Assembly (NCBI RefSeq): GCF_000327385.1 | Contig: NW_008710284.1 | Coordinates: forward strand, 542,269 to 606,268 | Length of the DNA: 64,000 nt | From: Lottia gigantea | Lineage: Eukaryota > Mollusca > Gastropoda > Lottiidae | Reading direction: 5' to 3' | Shown here: piece by piece, positions 40,301 to 54,500 of the stretch | Position numbering within the stretch: the first letter of the stretch is position 1 | Layout: each line of letters opens with the position of its first letter | Translations under genes and position numbers: made by a program | Notes under the pieces: model-generated | Told to the model about the DNA's origin: nothing | The model's database searches: none | The model's input: only the letters and a program-made list of their open reading frames with translations

Positions 40301-43300
40301 ATACATGTATATTTAAAATTGAAATTTTATGTTCATTCTAAGAGATAGTATTCATTAGTTAAGCTTATGAGCGAAGAAGACAATTTCCTGCTAAAAGTCT
40401 CTAGTTCATGACAAGTCATTTTGCCGTCATATCATGTTTGATTTTACTTACAAACGTGTGAATAAAAATAGTGAGAAATCGTGAAATCAAGGGATTTTTT
40501 TGTGACCTTTTGACCTAAGATTATCTCACCTAGAGATAAATTATTGATGATGATTTAATGGCCACTTATCACCTCATCTGTCTCTTTCTTTTTCTATTTT
40601 CTTACTTTTTATCAAAGTGACACGTTGTTGTAGACCTACTTAGTTTTTATTTTGTGGCTATACATGTACATATCCCTTTATTTACTTGTTTAAGAATATT
40701 ACCCTCTTAGCTTTCTTCTGATAACTGTATAATCTTGAATATAATGCCCTGAAGTAAATCTGTAAAAAATCTCTAGTTCTTACTTCGTGACCTAGTACTA
40801 GGTTTTTTTCTAAATTTTATTCCTATATCACTGTAACACTGACTGTAGATAAAAGGCCCTCTGAACTCAATATGAAGGCGCGCCACAGATACCCTTTGAC
40901 AATCTGTTCTCGTTCAGCGTTTTACAGAAATGTTATTGACTGTTGATAATACCCAACCATCTTAACAGAAACAAATTCACAAGTTGGCATAACAGACACT
41001 ATAATACTGAGTTTCTCTTGATTAATTTGTGCTACTAGAATCAATAAAATAGTTTCACTGTGATGATCATCTCACCTTTAACCCACAAATCAATTGAACT
41101 TTGACCTGGTGTTTAATTGACCCTTGACCTGTATTTGATTAATTATCCCTAGCTAGAATAATAATGACCAGTCAGCTCTATATATATATATATATGTCTA
41201 TGAGTACTTTCCCTTGATCATCTTCATCAATACGTTTGTGATTTTGTCCGGGGTAAAGTTTAGATTCAGATTGGGTTGGTTCCTTTGGAAAATCTGCAAC
41301 AGGCTGTGCACGCTAAAGATAAGTCGACAGTTGGAAATAGAAAAAGAGTAGGCTAATGCCACTTTCTTGGAAAAGTTACTCTCATACAGTGCTTAAAGTA
41401 AGATTGAGGTGCATAATCAATTAAATACATTCAAACATTATTCCTGTTAAGTATGTAGATAGAGAGGTTAACACAGAAGAGAAAATTTGCTCTATTTGTT
41501 ACAGGCTGTAGATTTTAAGATTCTTGATAATTTAAAATTGGCTATTTATTCCTAATTTCATGTTTATAATTGCCTAGAAATTGCCACATTTTAGCAACAT
41601 TTAACACCTGAACACATGAGATGATATTTCCTGTGTATATTAGCATAATAAAGTGACAGGTGTAGAACAGTAGGACATTAAACTTCATTAGCCTAATAAT
41701 AAAATACAGAACAGTAGGACGTAAATCTGTTTATTTCAGTTTCCAAAACCCTGTAGATTTGCCTGTAAATGTCCTTGATACGCGAACAAATTCTAGAAAG
41801 CCTTTTTGAGCATCTTAAACGATTTTTCCCTTTAAAGTTGATCATCAGGGGTCTGACTTATTTTAGACACCTTGGAGGTCAATAACTAATTATTCTAACT
41901 ATCAATTTAATTACACTATTTCTTAAAATCTGGATATATCAGTTATCTCCCAGAAATAAGGCGCTAGTTTGAAAACTAAGAATTGATGATCGATGGACTT
42001 CAATTTATCTTTGGTTATCCAGTCTCTTGAGATATAGTACTATCTAGATTTGACAAGTTGAAACAGAATTAGTTTTGTTTATCCAGTCTCTAGAGAGTAA
42101 CGTCTCCGGAAACTAAATAGAAACGACCAGCGCTAATTGAAAAGACTTGATAATTGTGTCACTGTGAACATTGTTAAAAGAAAGAAAAGCTGGAGAGGAT
42201 CTTAACGAACTTTTCATGTTAGATTCAAGTTGTATCACAATAAGGTTCCCTTTCATTGATGGCTTGATTAAGTCCGGAAAGATGGAGATAAAAATAGAAA
42301 CAAATCCACAAAACGAAATTAGCAAAGTAGGGCAAACAAAGCTCCTTGTTTTAGGGACAGGTTTGGTATCCGTTTGACCAATCATATCTTAGTCAAGGAA
42401 TCTATTAGCTAAGCTAATCAGTAATAGTGTTCACAGTTCAGTGTTAAAATTTGAGCTTTTTCAACATTTCTATATATTTCTTCCTTCTTTTTATTTTTTC
42501 TTTCTGTCCTTACATCCTTTATTCAAATAATTTGTCAGGATGTCTTTGTTTGTTCATCTTTTATTCATTCATTCTATTGTGTTGTAATTTCAGGATGATC
42601 TTGTTGGAAAGAGTATTTATAATATTATCCATGTGGGAGACCACGCTGAATTTAGTAATTATCTCAAGCCCATGTCATTGGGTAAGTATAGTTATACTCC
42701 TTCAGCCGGTGCTTTTGTGAGTTTTCTCAGGTGCGAGTGTTTATCGGCTCCTAAAGATTGGAATTATGACAGAATCTGTTCAACAGTCTTTACCTAATTT
42801 CGTTATTTATACAATTTCTATGGCCGGTGCTTTTGGGAGTCTTCTCAAGTCTTCTCCATAAAATCAGAATTAACCAAACCTGTTCTCTCAGTGATCAACA
42901 ATCTATCACTGTGAATTCAGTTATGACCTTTTACATTAATGACATTCAGGGGTACCCCTGTCAGTGATGAAAGTGATGCTTACATGGGAAGGTGTCTAGT
43001 CGTTCGATTGAAACAAAAAACCATGGCCCATTGTGCTACAGGCTGGGCACATTAAAGATCCCTTGACAGTTGGAAATGAAAAAGCTGGCTAATGCTGCTG
43101 TCCTGGCAAAATTTCCCTCATTGCACACTGCATGGTGTTGCTCGTCCTCATTAGGTAAAGTAGGCACAGAAAAACTCCATTCATTTCATTATCGATCGAC
43201 ATATTGCATAATTCTTTTTTATCAACTTGGTTTGCATGAAATCTTTTTTAAATTGATATGATTTTTAAAATGCGTTCACCGTATCATTTTGATGAGTTCG

Positions 43301-46300
43301 AGGAATATTTTAGAATATACAATGCAAATCTATGCACACTCGTCTGTTGCTAACAGACATTTAATATAAAGTTTTGATGTAAAAAATATGACATCTAAAA
43401 GAGAAAATTGTTTTTTTGATCAAGTTTTATGTTAATAATATTAATTAGTTTTTTTGTTGTTTTTTTTGCAGGTAATATAATATTTCCCAATGATAATTCT
43501 GATTGTAATAAAGCTAAGAATTTTAGTTGTAGAATGCTCATTAAACCTGCATGTAAGTTGGTATTCTTTTGTTTATTATTAGAGTTAGGGTGGGATGGGA
43601 TATATTATTGTCTAGGGTGGAGGCCCTGTGTTTAGGGGTTGTTTAATTTTATTGTCTGGGTTGTGGGTAAGGAGTATGTCATGTATTTTTCAAGATAAGA
43701 AGATACACAAGGTTTATCCCCTATAACAATATGTTACTTGCATCTCTTGAACCAGCTACTCTATACACTACGCTAATCCCCTATCACGATAAGCTACACA
43801 GTATTTTTCTCCTAAAATAATAAGAGGATAACAAGATACCATTGAGGGACAAGAAGATCCCCCAGAAATATAACAAGATTTATAATGAATCCTCTAATAT
43901 CTATTATTTTTAATCTAAAGGTGAAGTAGATACAGATATAGAAGTTAAACAATCCTTTGTATGTAAATATGAGAGTATGCATATTACTGCTGTTCTACAG
44001 CCTTATTTAACAGAGAGTTTTTCAGAGTCTTATACAGAATCAGGTATGTTATAATACAGAGGGGGGTAGGGGAGACAGCTCTATTTAACAGAGAGTTTTT
44101 CAGAGTCTTATACAGAATCAGGTATGTTATAATACAGAGGGGGTAGGGGAGACAGCTCTATTTAACAGAGAGTTTTTCAGAGTCTTATACAGAATCAGGT
44201 ATGTTATAATACAGAGGTGGGTAGGGGAGACAGCTCTATTTAACAGAGAGTTTTTCAGAGTCTTATACAGAATCAGGTATGTTATAATACAGAGGGGGGT
44301 AGGGGAGACAGCTCTATTTAACAGAGAGTTTTTCAGAGTCTTATACAGAATCAGGTATGTTATAATACAGAGGGGGGTAGGGGAGACAGCTCTATTTAAC
44401 AGAGAGTTTTTCAGAGTCTTATACAGAATCAGGTATGTTATAATACAGAGGTGGGTAGGGGAGACAGCTCTATTTAACAGAGAGTTTTTCAGAGTCTTAT
44501 ACAGAATCAGGTATGTTATAATACAGAGGGGGTAGGGGAGACAGCTCTATTTAACAGAGAGTTTTTCAGAGTCTTATACAGAATCAGGTATGTTATAATA
44601 CAGAGGGGGTGGGGGAGACAGCTCTATTTAACAGAGAGTTTTTCAGAGTCTTATACAGAATCAGGTATGTTATAATACAGAGGGGGTGGGGGAGACAGCT
44701 CTATTTAACAGAGAGTTTTTCAGAGTCTTACACAGAATCGGGTATGTTATAATACAGAGGTGGGTAGGGGAGACAGCTCTTATCATTGACATATTATTGA
44801 ATGATTATATTTTATATTACAGAAGGACAACAGAGGTGTTTGGTTTGTATCGCTCGACGTCTTCACCTTACAGAAAAGGCCAATATGATGATCGGTACAG
44901 AACATTTAATAACTAAACAAGATCTGAATGGTAAAATATTAGAGTACGATTCAAGGTGAGTCCTCCACGAATCTCAGATAAATTTTAACTCCATGAGGCG
45001 TATAGATCTCCAGGAATCTCAACTATATTTTAAATTCAGGAATTGTTAGATCTCTACGAATCTCTGATTGTTCCTAACAAAAGATACTAGGGATAAATTT
45101 ACACCCCTAGGCCAACTTCTCAAAAAATCTGTCCATAAAACATCGTCATTTATTCAGTTTGTCAATTGCATATAAACACCAATAATGCTATTGAGACCAA
45201 CATTTCATTTTGAATGGTGAAAACTCATACCTGTAAACATATTTTTTTTATAAACTGTTTGTCCTAATGCTCAAGTAATTCATTCCTGTTTCAGTCATTT
45301 AGCTTCTAATCATCGTATTGGAGTAGATTTTATTGGGCAGCTCATTCAGGATTTCTGTCACGCTAATGATATTCAACAGCTCAACAAACATTTTCAAGAA
45401 GGTAAGAGTTATAGAGTTATTGCCCTTGCCATTGGCTTGGCACATCTTAACGTCTGAAATGCATGAAGAATAGATTCTCGTCTATGCTTTCTTGAGTTTA
45501 TATAATGCTTTGTCCATGCCTGAATGGTTGAAGATATTTAATTTTGTGAGATATGTTCTTATAGTGGTCATGAGTTCTAAGTTTGGTTGGAAAGTCTGGT
45601 GGTCTTAAATAAGTCACCTTTCCTCATTATTCCAGTTGACCCAACTGTAAATAGGTACAGATAATTCTGAAACATCCATGCCAAGAGGTTTGGCCAAAGA
45701 CCAGTTGGGGGAAAGGATCCTCATGAACTGAAGTTGTTAACTTTGTGTGGCTCGATGTTAAAATCAGTTAACACATAAAAACTTAGTCTGAAACTTCTGC
45801 CTCTATTCCAGCATCTGATGGATATTTTGACAGTTGTCAGCTGGAGTAGAGTCAGAAAACAAAGACCCTGTTAAATGGGGTTTTTCTACACTTGATAAAA
45901 ATATGCTATAAATATGCTATAAATATGACGCTTATTTCTAGGGTGTGTTATCAAAGTGTGTTAATTATATTATCATCTGTGTGTTAAGCATGATTTCTGT
46001 ATAAGTCTACGTGCGCGTGTTTTATATTATATTGATTATATTTTTCAGTGCGTAAAAACGTTATTAACACCAGTGGTGTATTCAGATTAAAGTTATTAGA
46101 AGGAAAGTACGTGTTTGTCAGGACTAAGAGTAAACTGGTCAGTAATCGTGGTTCCAATGAACCAGAATATATCATATCAACTCATCAAGTTGTAAGGTAA
46201 GTCTTTGGTGTTTGAAGTTTGGGAGTTGTTTGGGGTGACAGGTCTGAACCATGTATAAACTGGTCAATAATCATTGTAACTCCTTAGTTGTTAGCCAAGT

Positions 46301-49300
46301 TTCTGGTATCTGATTTGTAGGGATTGTTTGGGGTGAGAGGGGATGTTGTTTAAGCAGTTGATTGTCTGAACCATGTATAAACTAGTCAATAATCATTGTA
46401 ACTCACTAGTTGTTAGCCAAGTCTCTCTGGTATCTGATTTGTAGGGATTGTTTGGGGTGAGAGGGGATGTTGTTTAAGCAGTTGATTGTCTGAACTATGT
46501 ATAAACTAGTCAATAATCATTGTAACTCACTAGTTGTTAGGCCAGTGTCTCTCTGAATGTTGATTGAAATTAAGGTATACATACTGAATTTCGTTGTATA
46601 TTAGGGAGATGAATATTTGAGGCTGTTTTGTATAACTTAATACACTATAGATTTAAGGAGAAATTCTGAAATGAAGCTAAATACAAAGAATCTTCCTGCA
46701 TGAAAGTCTTGTTGGATTGATTTTTAAATGTCTTAGGGGCTTGTTAAGTAGGTGTATTATTGAATAATTTTAAGATAGATATGTTCCTCTACTGTTAACT
46801 AGGATCAGTTCATATTAAACTTCTCCTGGCGTAGGATGAGATAAAAGAAGGTAGTTTTAGTATAACTAGAATGAGGTGTTGGAGAATTACTACTACTGTA
46901 AGTATTATTCAATATGATCTTAATATATTATATTCTAATTGTCTAGGGTGGTTGTATAGATATGTTCCTCCACTGTTAACTAGGATCAGTCCATATTAAA
47001 CTTCTCCTGGCGTAGATTGTAGAGGTTAACAGCCAGTAGCTATCTATTATATTTCCCAGTCGTGGCACATTCCTTCTATAGAAGATGGATGCATGGAGGC
47101 TGGGGGTTCTGGTTGTTGAGTTGTAGATCCGAGTTGTCCTGTTTAAATCAGATAGTTGTTGACCCTGGTCTGAAAAAAAAATTGGGTTTCATTTTGAAAA
47201 AATTATCTTAAATTTTGAAGAAGGGTCTAGATTGCAGTTTTATTCTGTAGAATTTTTATAAATCTTTATATTTATTTGCCAAAAAGTATTTTCCAATTTT
47301 TCAAAATACATTAAAGAATTTGAAAAAAAAAACAGATTTGAATTTTTTCAAATTTTTCAAGGTTGTCTCCCTTACTTGTGTTTAACAATGTAAGTCAAAA
47401 GAATTTGTTGGTGACAGTTGTGATAGAATAAACTTTTTGCCATGACAACTTTTTAAATTGATTGTACCATGTGATAAACAGGTTTTATAATTGTAGTGTG
47501 GATATTATACAATATACATATATCAAATTAGCACCCTGAAACAAGCAACCAGAGTTTTTATACAATATTGTGCAATACTAGATCAAAAAATCAGTTTTTG
47601 CCATAGTGATGCTATATATGGTAAAGCAGTTCCGCAATATCAGGAACCACAGACAATGTATGGAAATCGGAATGATGCAAAAGAAACCATAAATGTATTT
47701 GATGGGAAAAACCCAGAAACGTTTTGTAACCCCTTTGGATATTTAATATTTAAAGAATTTAACTTCTATTCTATTATGTTTCTTCTGACTTTTTGACGTG
47801 TAAGTTTTGATATAGTTTATTATAGTCGAGAGTTATAATTATGTTGTTGAAAGCTGCTAATATTTTTTCATGTTTTCTTACTTCTAGATGATACGAATGA
47901 CCAAATTGATAGGAAGATTTTAATTGGAATGAGGCTTAGATTTCGTTGTAGAAAGTGGCTTAAAATGTTTCTGTTTTTTACTTTCAGAGATTGTGATTCA
48001 GAGGTGGAGTTAAAAGGTTCGGCTTCAAGTAGTTTAAGGAAGTCCATTATTGGACCAGTGGGAAATAACAATCGGAATAACAATATGGCTACTGGTGGTA
48101 TGACGTCTGCCTTACCGATGGGTGTGTTAGGAGGCGGGCAGAACAATTTTATTGGCCCCCAAACCTCCAACCCGAAGTTAAATTTAACGGATAATTTAAG
48201 TGGATTTGACAATTGGGATAGTTTATTCGGTTCGGATAATTCTTCGGATTTAGTGAACAGCTTAACAAGTGCTGCGAGTTCTGGGAATTCAAGTAATACG
48301 TCCAACCCGTGGGCAAGTTTGCCCAAAATGTCGCCTAACAGCTCAGCCATGGGCGGTGTTAGTGGATTACCTAATCAAGGCAGTAAAAAACCAGCTGCTT
48401 TAAGTTTATCACATCGAACCAGTTCTTTATCATTTGACGGACAAGCTAGCCCAGGTTATCCAGTGAGCCCAGGGCCCCGTAGTGCTGGATTTCAAGTGCC
48501 CTCGGCTAATCGTATGCCTGGATATACCGGACAACGTAGTCCGGGTTCTGCTGGTCAAATTAGAGGACAATTTATGATACCTGCTCAACATAAGAAGAAC
48601 CCATTAATGTCTCCCCCCTCGGGTTAGCATATTATTTTTATTTCAGCATGGCTTACTTCTCTTGTTTGTTTCACGGACTTGATACAGCATGGGACATGTA
48701 CACTTCACATTAATATAATACTCTATTATATTAGAATTATTTCCTTTATAATTAGTATTACTTTATAATTTAATTTTATTACTTTATAAAAATCACGTTG
48801 ATGTAGCTGAATTTTTACCTCGGCCTGTGCTTTCGTAACTTCAATTATATGTTGTTGTTACATCCACTCTTAACTAACATGGAGATCTACTTCTAAACAT
48901 AGACTGAAATATTATATAGTGCATTTTCGACCTGTTGTTAATCTTGGTTTAGTGACTTAAACAGCAAACACATGTTCACTGGACCAGAGATTAACAGTCA
49001 ATTGTAAATTTCCCTCATGGCACACTATATGGCATTGCAAGTTTTCATATTATCCCAATTAGAAGCATTGATTACACAAGATTTCCATCAGTGCTCACTA
49101 TACAGCAATGTAACTTAATATTTCCAATTAGGAGCAAGTGTGCAATATCAGTTTTCATTATCTTAATTGAGAGCATCACCTTCTCTCATTACATAGTACA
49201 TAACAGTACAAGTTTTATCTGAATATCGACCAAAAAAATGCACAAGACTTCATTCCATTCAATTTCTTTATCTTTTCAGCGGCATCATCAACATGGGGGC

Positions 49301-51487
49301 GGAGTTTAAGTCAAGAATTACAGCCAGTATCAAGTTCAGTCAGTTCACACAGCCCTCATAGATCACTCGAACATTCTCTATCTGCTGACTTGTCACCTCG
49401 GTACATGCCCGATAAACTGAACTTTGACACGAATACGTCAAGCTGTGGTTCGTCTGCGAATGCGTCAGAACGAGGAATGGGTAAGTTGTGTCAGTTACTA
49501 ACACAGGATACCTCTTTTTCAAAAACAAGTGCTCTTTACAAATCGCCTAAAATGGCACGGACTGATTCCTCCTCGTCTGGTCGCGGAATTGTGGATAGAC
49601 TGGATTATTCCCCTTTTGATAATATCAGCCAATCACCGCAGCCTGGAACAGGAACCAGTTCTCCGGAGAAGCCTCAAAGTACGTCTGAGGAATCGGAAGT
49701 AGGATATAACAAGGTTCGTGAGGAGAGAAAACAGAACCTAATCCTGAAAAAACTTTTAAGTCAAGAAGATGAAGGCGGAGCCACGTCAGTGATGGATCAA
49801 GAGGTCACAAGTTCACCTCAAACGTCCAATGAGAATGATTCTAATTTGGATTTAGATCGAAACGAGGCCGAAGCGAAGAAACCCAGCAATGCTATATTAA
49901 AGGTAAGATAAGATTTCTTTTTTTTTGTGAATATTGAGACAAACTGAAGTTTAAGAAGCAGATGTATAAAAAAATTCATTCATTCATGCGATTTATTGTT
50001 GTCTTGATTTAGGAATTAAATAATCTATTAAAATATATTTTGTGATAAACAGTGATAATATTTATTACAGCAATTATTAAATGAAGATGATGAGAATGAT
50101 ATTGGCGCCACGGGTTCGATTCTGAATAATTTAAATGATGAAGATAAAACCGGGGAACTCTTACAGAAGTTACTTCAAGAAGAAGAAAACAATGCATCCA
50201 CTCCAGGGGTACGTATTACTTTCCTCTGAATACTGACTCCACATTTTACCCTTTTTACAGTGCTTATAGTAGGATTGAGGTACCTAATCAATTAAATACA
50301 TTCGAACAAAACTGTTAAGATAGAGAGGTTAACACAGAACAGAAAATTTGCTCTATTTGTTAGAAGCTGTGGATTTTAAGATTCTTGATAACTGAAATTT
50401 ATATATGGCTATTTAGGTCTTTGTAAATTTTCAAGTAATTGCCTGATTCACAATTTGCAAGTTTATAATTGCCCAGAAATAGTCAATTTTAGCAACATTT
50501 ATCTCCTGAACACATGAGATGATATTTCCTGTGTATATTAGCATAATAAAGTGACAGGTGTAGAACAGTAGGACATTAAACTTCTTTTCATTAGCCCAAT
50601 AAAAAAGTAGGACAATTAAGTTTGTTTTTTTTCTTCAGGAGACGACAATCCGAGAAGCTGACAGTGGATCTCGTTCTCGCCACCAGTCTGGACATCAGGA
50701 CCCTCAACCCTCCTCTTCCTCAGGGTCACAGGGTCACACCACCCCCCAACATAATTCCTTCTTAGATGAGTCCATCTTACGTCTTATCAACAGCGGACCG
50801 AAATCATCGGCTGTGGCAGGAAACATCATGAAGAATAAAAATTTAGACCAGTTCTTTAACACGTTGTGGGAAAAAGATTCAACATCGCCAAGAGAACAAG
50901 GTGCACGTCTACGAGGGCCGCAGAAAAAACGTAAAGCTTCAGCTACGGATGTTGACAGTACAGATATGTCAGACACGGAACCGAGTCAAAGCTGTTTAGC
51001 CAAAAATAACGCTATCTTGGCTCACATGCTGTCCAAGAAAACTGCGAAGGAAAATATGGTCCTGAGCACTCAGCAGACGGTAAAGCCTACAATGGTCCCA
51101 CAAGATCGTCTGCCCAAAAATATCATAGAGAGAATAATACAAGTGAAAACAGAGAAAGAAAAAGAGGGAAACTCAGGCCCCAATTCGAGGGATAATCCAT
51201 CAACAAATCCTAATATCCCTTTTCCTGGTAACACGAAAACGGGCCAACCATTCGCAGGTTTGAATGAAAATAGCGAAGATTCGATGATGAGCTCTGAAAG
51301 TAACCAATTAGACATCATTCAGCAATTGTTGAACCAATCAGAATCCATGGAAGTTGATAATGGAGACAGTAACGATCCTTTGTTACAAGGTATTCTTCAA
51401 CAGGCTGCCGAACTGGAGCAGGACATTAACAACAGCCAGCATCAACATCAACAACAACATCATCAGCAGCTGAACAACTTGCAACAG

Positions 51488-51576
<89 letters not shown>

Positions 51577-54500
51577 GATCTCTGCTGCTGCTTCTCATCC
51601 ACAACCCAACCAATCAAATCTGTCCTTTCAATCCAATCAGCAGACATCGTCGTCAGGGTTACCACAAAACCAGACGTCAAACCCCGAACTTAACAATATG
51701 GATGACTCAGCTTTTATTAGTCAATTAGAACAGTTGCTAGGTGACAACATTGACAATCTCCTTGGTAATACTCAACAGAACCCTCCTGCTTACAACAGTC
51801 AAGATGCTAGCGACCAAATGGCCATCAACGCTATCCAGCGCCAACTAATGGGCGAAGATCTCAATTCTGTCTCAAATTCGAATTTCCCCAACAATCAACA
51901 ACCATCTCCTAGTCAGGTCGGCTTACTTTTTTCTTATTTCTAGCCCTTCCCCCCTCCACAGACTCTTTGCCTGAGAGGACTTTTAATTCCCCCACCCCCA
52001 TGAGAAAACAGAGCGTGTCTCTAGTGAGACAAGTGTACTTTGATAACCTTTGATTCTACATGTAGCAAGCCTACAGTTGCAGATTATTCCATATTGGAAC
52101 CCTCAAGCTAAAAAGTGTTACAGATCGCTGAAACTTAGCTCAATTAGCTGGTAAAATAAATTATTATCCCTTTTATAGCCTACAGTATTCAATTCATCAC
52201 AATGTACATATTCTTTTTTCGTTGCAGATGTCTGAGTTGTTGAACCGACAAATGGCAGCCGTGTCACAGCAACACAGTCGCCTAAATCAGACCATGAATC
52301 AGCCTGGGATGGGGCCGATACCACAGGCCATGGACGGGCAGTTTAACCATATGACAGGGCCCAATATACCTGGGCTACAATCTGGGTTTAATCAGGCACT
52401 GTCAGGAGGTATGGGCATTGGGCAACCTGGTCCTAGATTTAACACCCCTCAAGGTACGTCAAAATATTTTTACTAGTTACTTTTACTAGCCCTTTTGACA
52501 AAATTTTATTTTTTTTCATCAAAAGATAAAGGTTTGGGGGGTTTTAAAGTAACAAGATCCTTTTAAACAGAAGTCAAACGAGAATATAAATTGCTTGGTC
52601 TGTTCTCTTAATTTTATGAATTTTACTGTTTCCACCATCATAGAACTAGATGTCCTGATGAGGATTGTGTATCTGAAACATATGTCAGTGACATGCGAAG
52701 GAGCTATTGTCTATTAACTAACATCAAGCCCTTTATTGGAAAGTTGACAAAATAGCTGTCCTAATGAGGATTGTGTATCTAAATACTTGTTGCCAGCTTG
52801 AGTCAGGTTTTATGAATATATGTAACTGAAATGCATGATTTTAGCTAGTTTTTAATGTAAATAATAAGACTGATGGTTGATTTTTAGGGATGCCTGGCCC
52901 AGCTGCTAGACAACAGATGTTCCGTGGAATGAATCACAGTCCAATGGGAGCTCAAGTTCGTCAAAATTTAATCCAAAAACAGAAGCAGAAAGATTTTGAG
53001 AAGTTACAGCGTCTGCAGGCTGCTGAACGACAGAGATTATTACAGCAACAGCAACCAATGAGACATTATGGGGCCAGATTTCCCTCGGTGAGAATTTTGA
53101 TTAAAAATTGAATTTAAAAAGGGTTTTGAGCTGTTTATATGTCCTCTTGTTGCATTATTCCAACATAATTAAAGAAATGCTATAGGACAGATTGCCATCA
53201 GCAAGATATATTGATGAAAATGTGTTTAAGGGGTTTTCTTTCTTTTTTATGTTTTATCTGGGGCTATTTATGGTTTCTATTTGCACCATTCCAATTTTCA
53301 GTTAAATGTCTTCCTGGTCACGTATTCTCGAAACGATCTTAGAGCTAGGATGTCCTAGGTTCTTATCTTCTAACATTGATTCTAGGATGTCCTAAAGTCT
53401 TATCTTCTAACATTGATTCTAGGATGTCCTAGAGTCTTATCTTCTAACATTGATTCTAGGATATCCGAGGTTCTTATCTTATAACATTGATTCTAGGATG
53501 TCCTAGAGTCTTATCTTCTAACATTGATTCTAGGACATCCTAACGCTAAGATCGTTTTGAGAATACATGGTCTGGTTCCTGTAATTATAGAATGCTGAAC
53601 TGTATATGAATAACTCTGATAAGGGACCATTCTGATAACTATGTTGTTTTTTAGATAATGGAAATTGTATTTATTGGAAATTTAACATCTTTCAGGGTTC
53701 AATGGATGGAAACCAGCCTCCATTTCCAGAAAATCTGAATGAGTTGATGAATACTGGGCATGCCCCTAACGTTACACTTCCTGTGGGGGTAAGTAATATT
53801 TATTTTCACTCCCTATTGTGGTTTTATGTAATAATTATTTGATATTCAGGTTTGTTGACTCAGCATCCCTTTCAGGGAGTTCACATACCTTAAATTTTTA
53901 GTTAGTACTTGGGATTGTCAACTCAGCATCCCTTTCAGAGAGTTCACATACCTGATAATGCTTATTTGGTATTTAGGTTTATGCTAGTATTATTAGTTGG
54001 TACTTGGTTGAAACTTGGTTGAGACTTGGTTGAGTATTTTATTAAGGTAATAATGTTAATTTGTTTTTCTGTTACAGAGAGGTAAAAATCTACCGAGTCC
54101 AGTGTCTCCACGATATAGTACCGGAGGAATACAACAGCCACCATTGAGTCCTATGTTACCCCCTTCTACCCCTCCTTCTTCACAACTCTCCCCCCATTTT
54201 AACTCTACCAACCAACAACAATGGAACATGAGAGGGGCCCAGCCTGGCATGGTAAGTTATCATTAGAATTTACAACAAATATTTCTGGTTTGCCAAGTGG
54301 AAAGCTGTTTTTAAAAACACTTGATGATCTGAGTTATATTCTAGTAGGCATTATCTTTTAGTCTTGTTGTCTGTCTAAGAAATATGAAAGTGGATGATGA
54401 TATGTGCTTGTTTTAAGTTAAGTTTGGTTGAGAATAATGATATTGTGGATATGCATGATTAGTTTTAATCAACGACGCAAAATTACCTCCAAATATTTCA

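Noticed and set aside
47868-48350. 160-codon minus-strand frame opposite p160 exon 47988-48622
   Set aside because: Antisense of a clearly coding Ser/Asn-rich exon; no domain.
51383-51680. Antisense frames of poly-Leu and poly-Val
   Set aside because: Shadow of the CAA-rich polyglutamine codons of the p160 exon.
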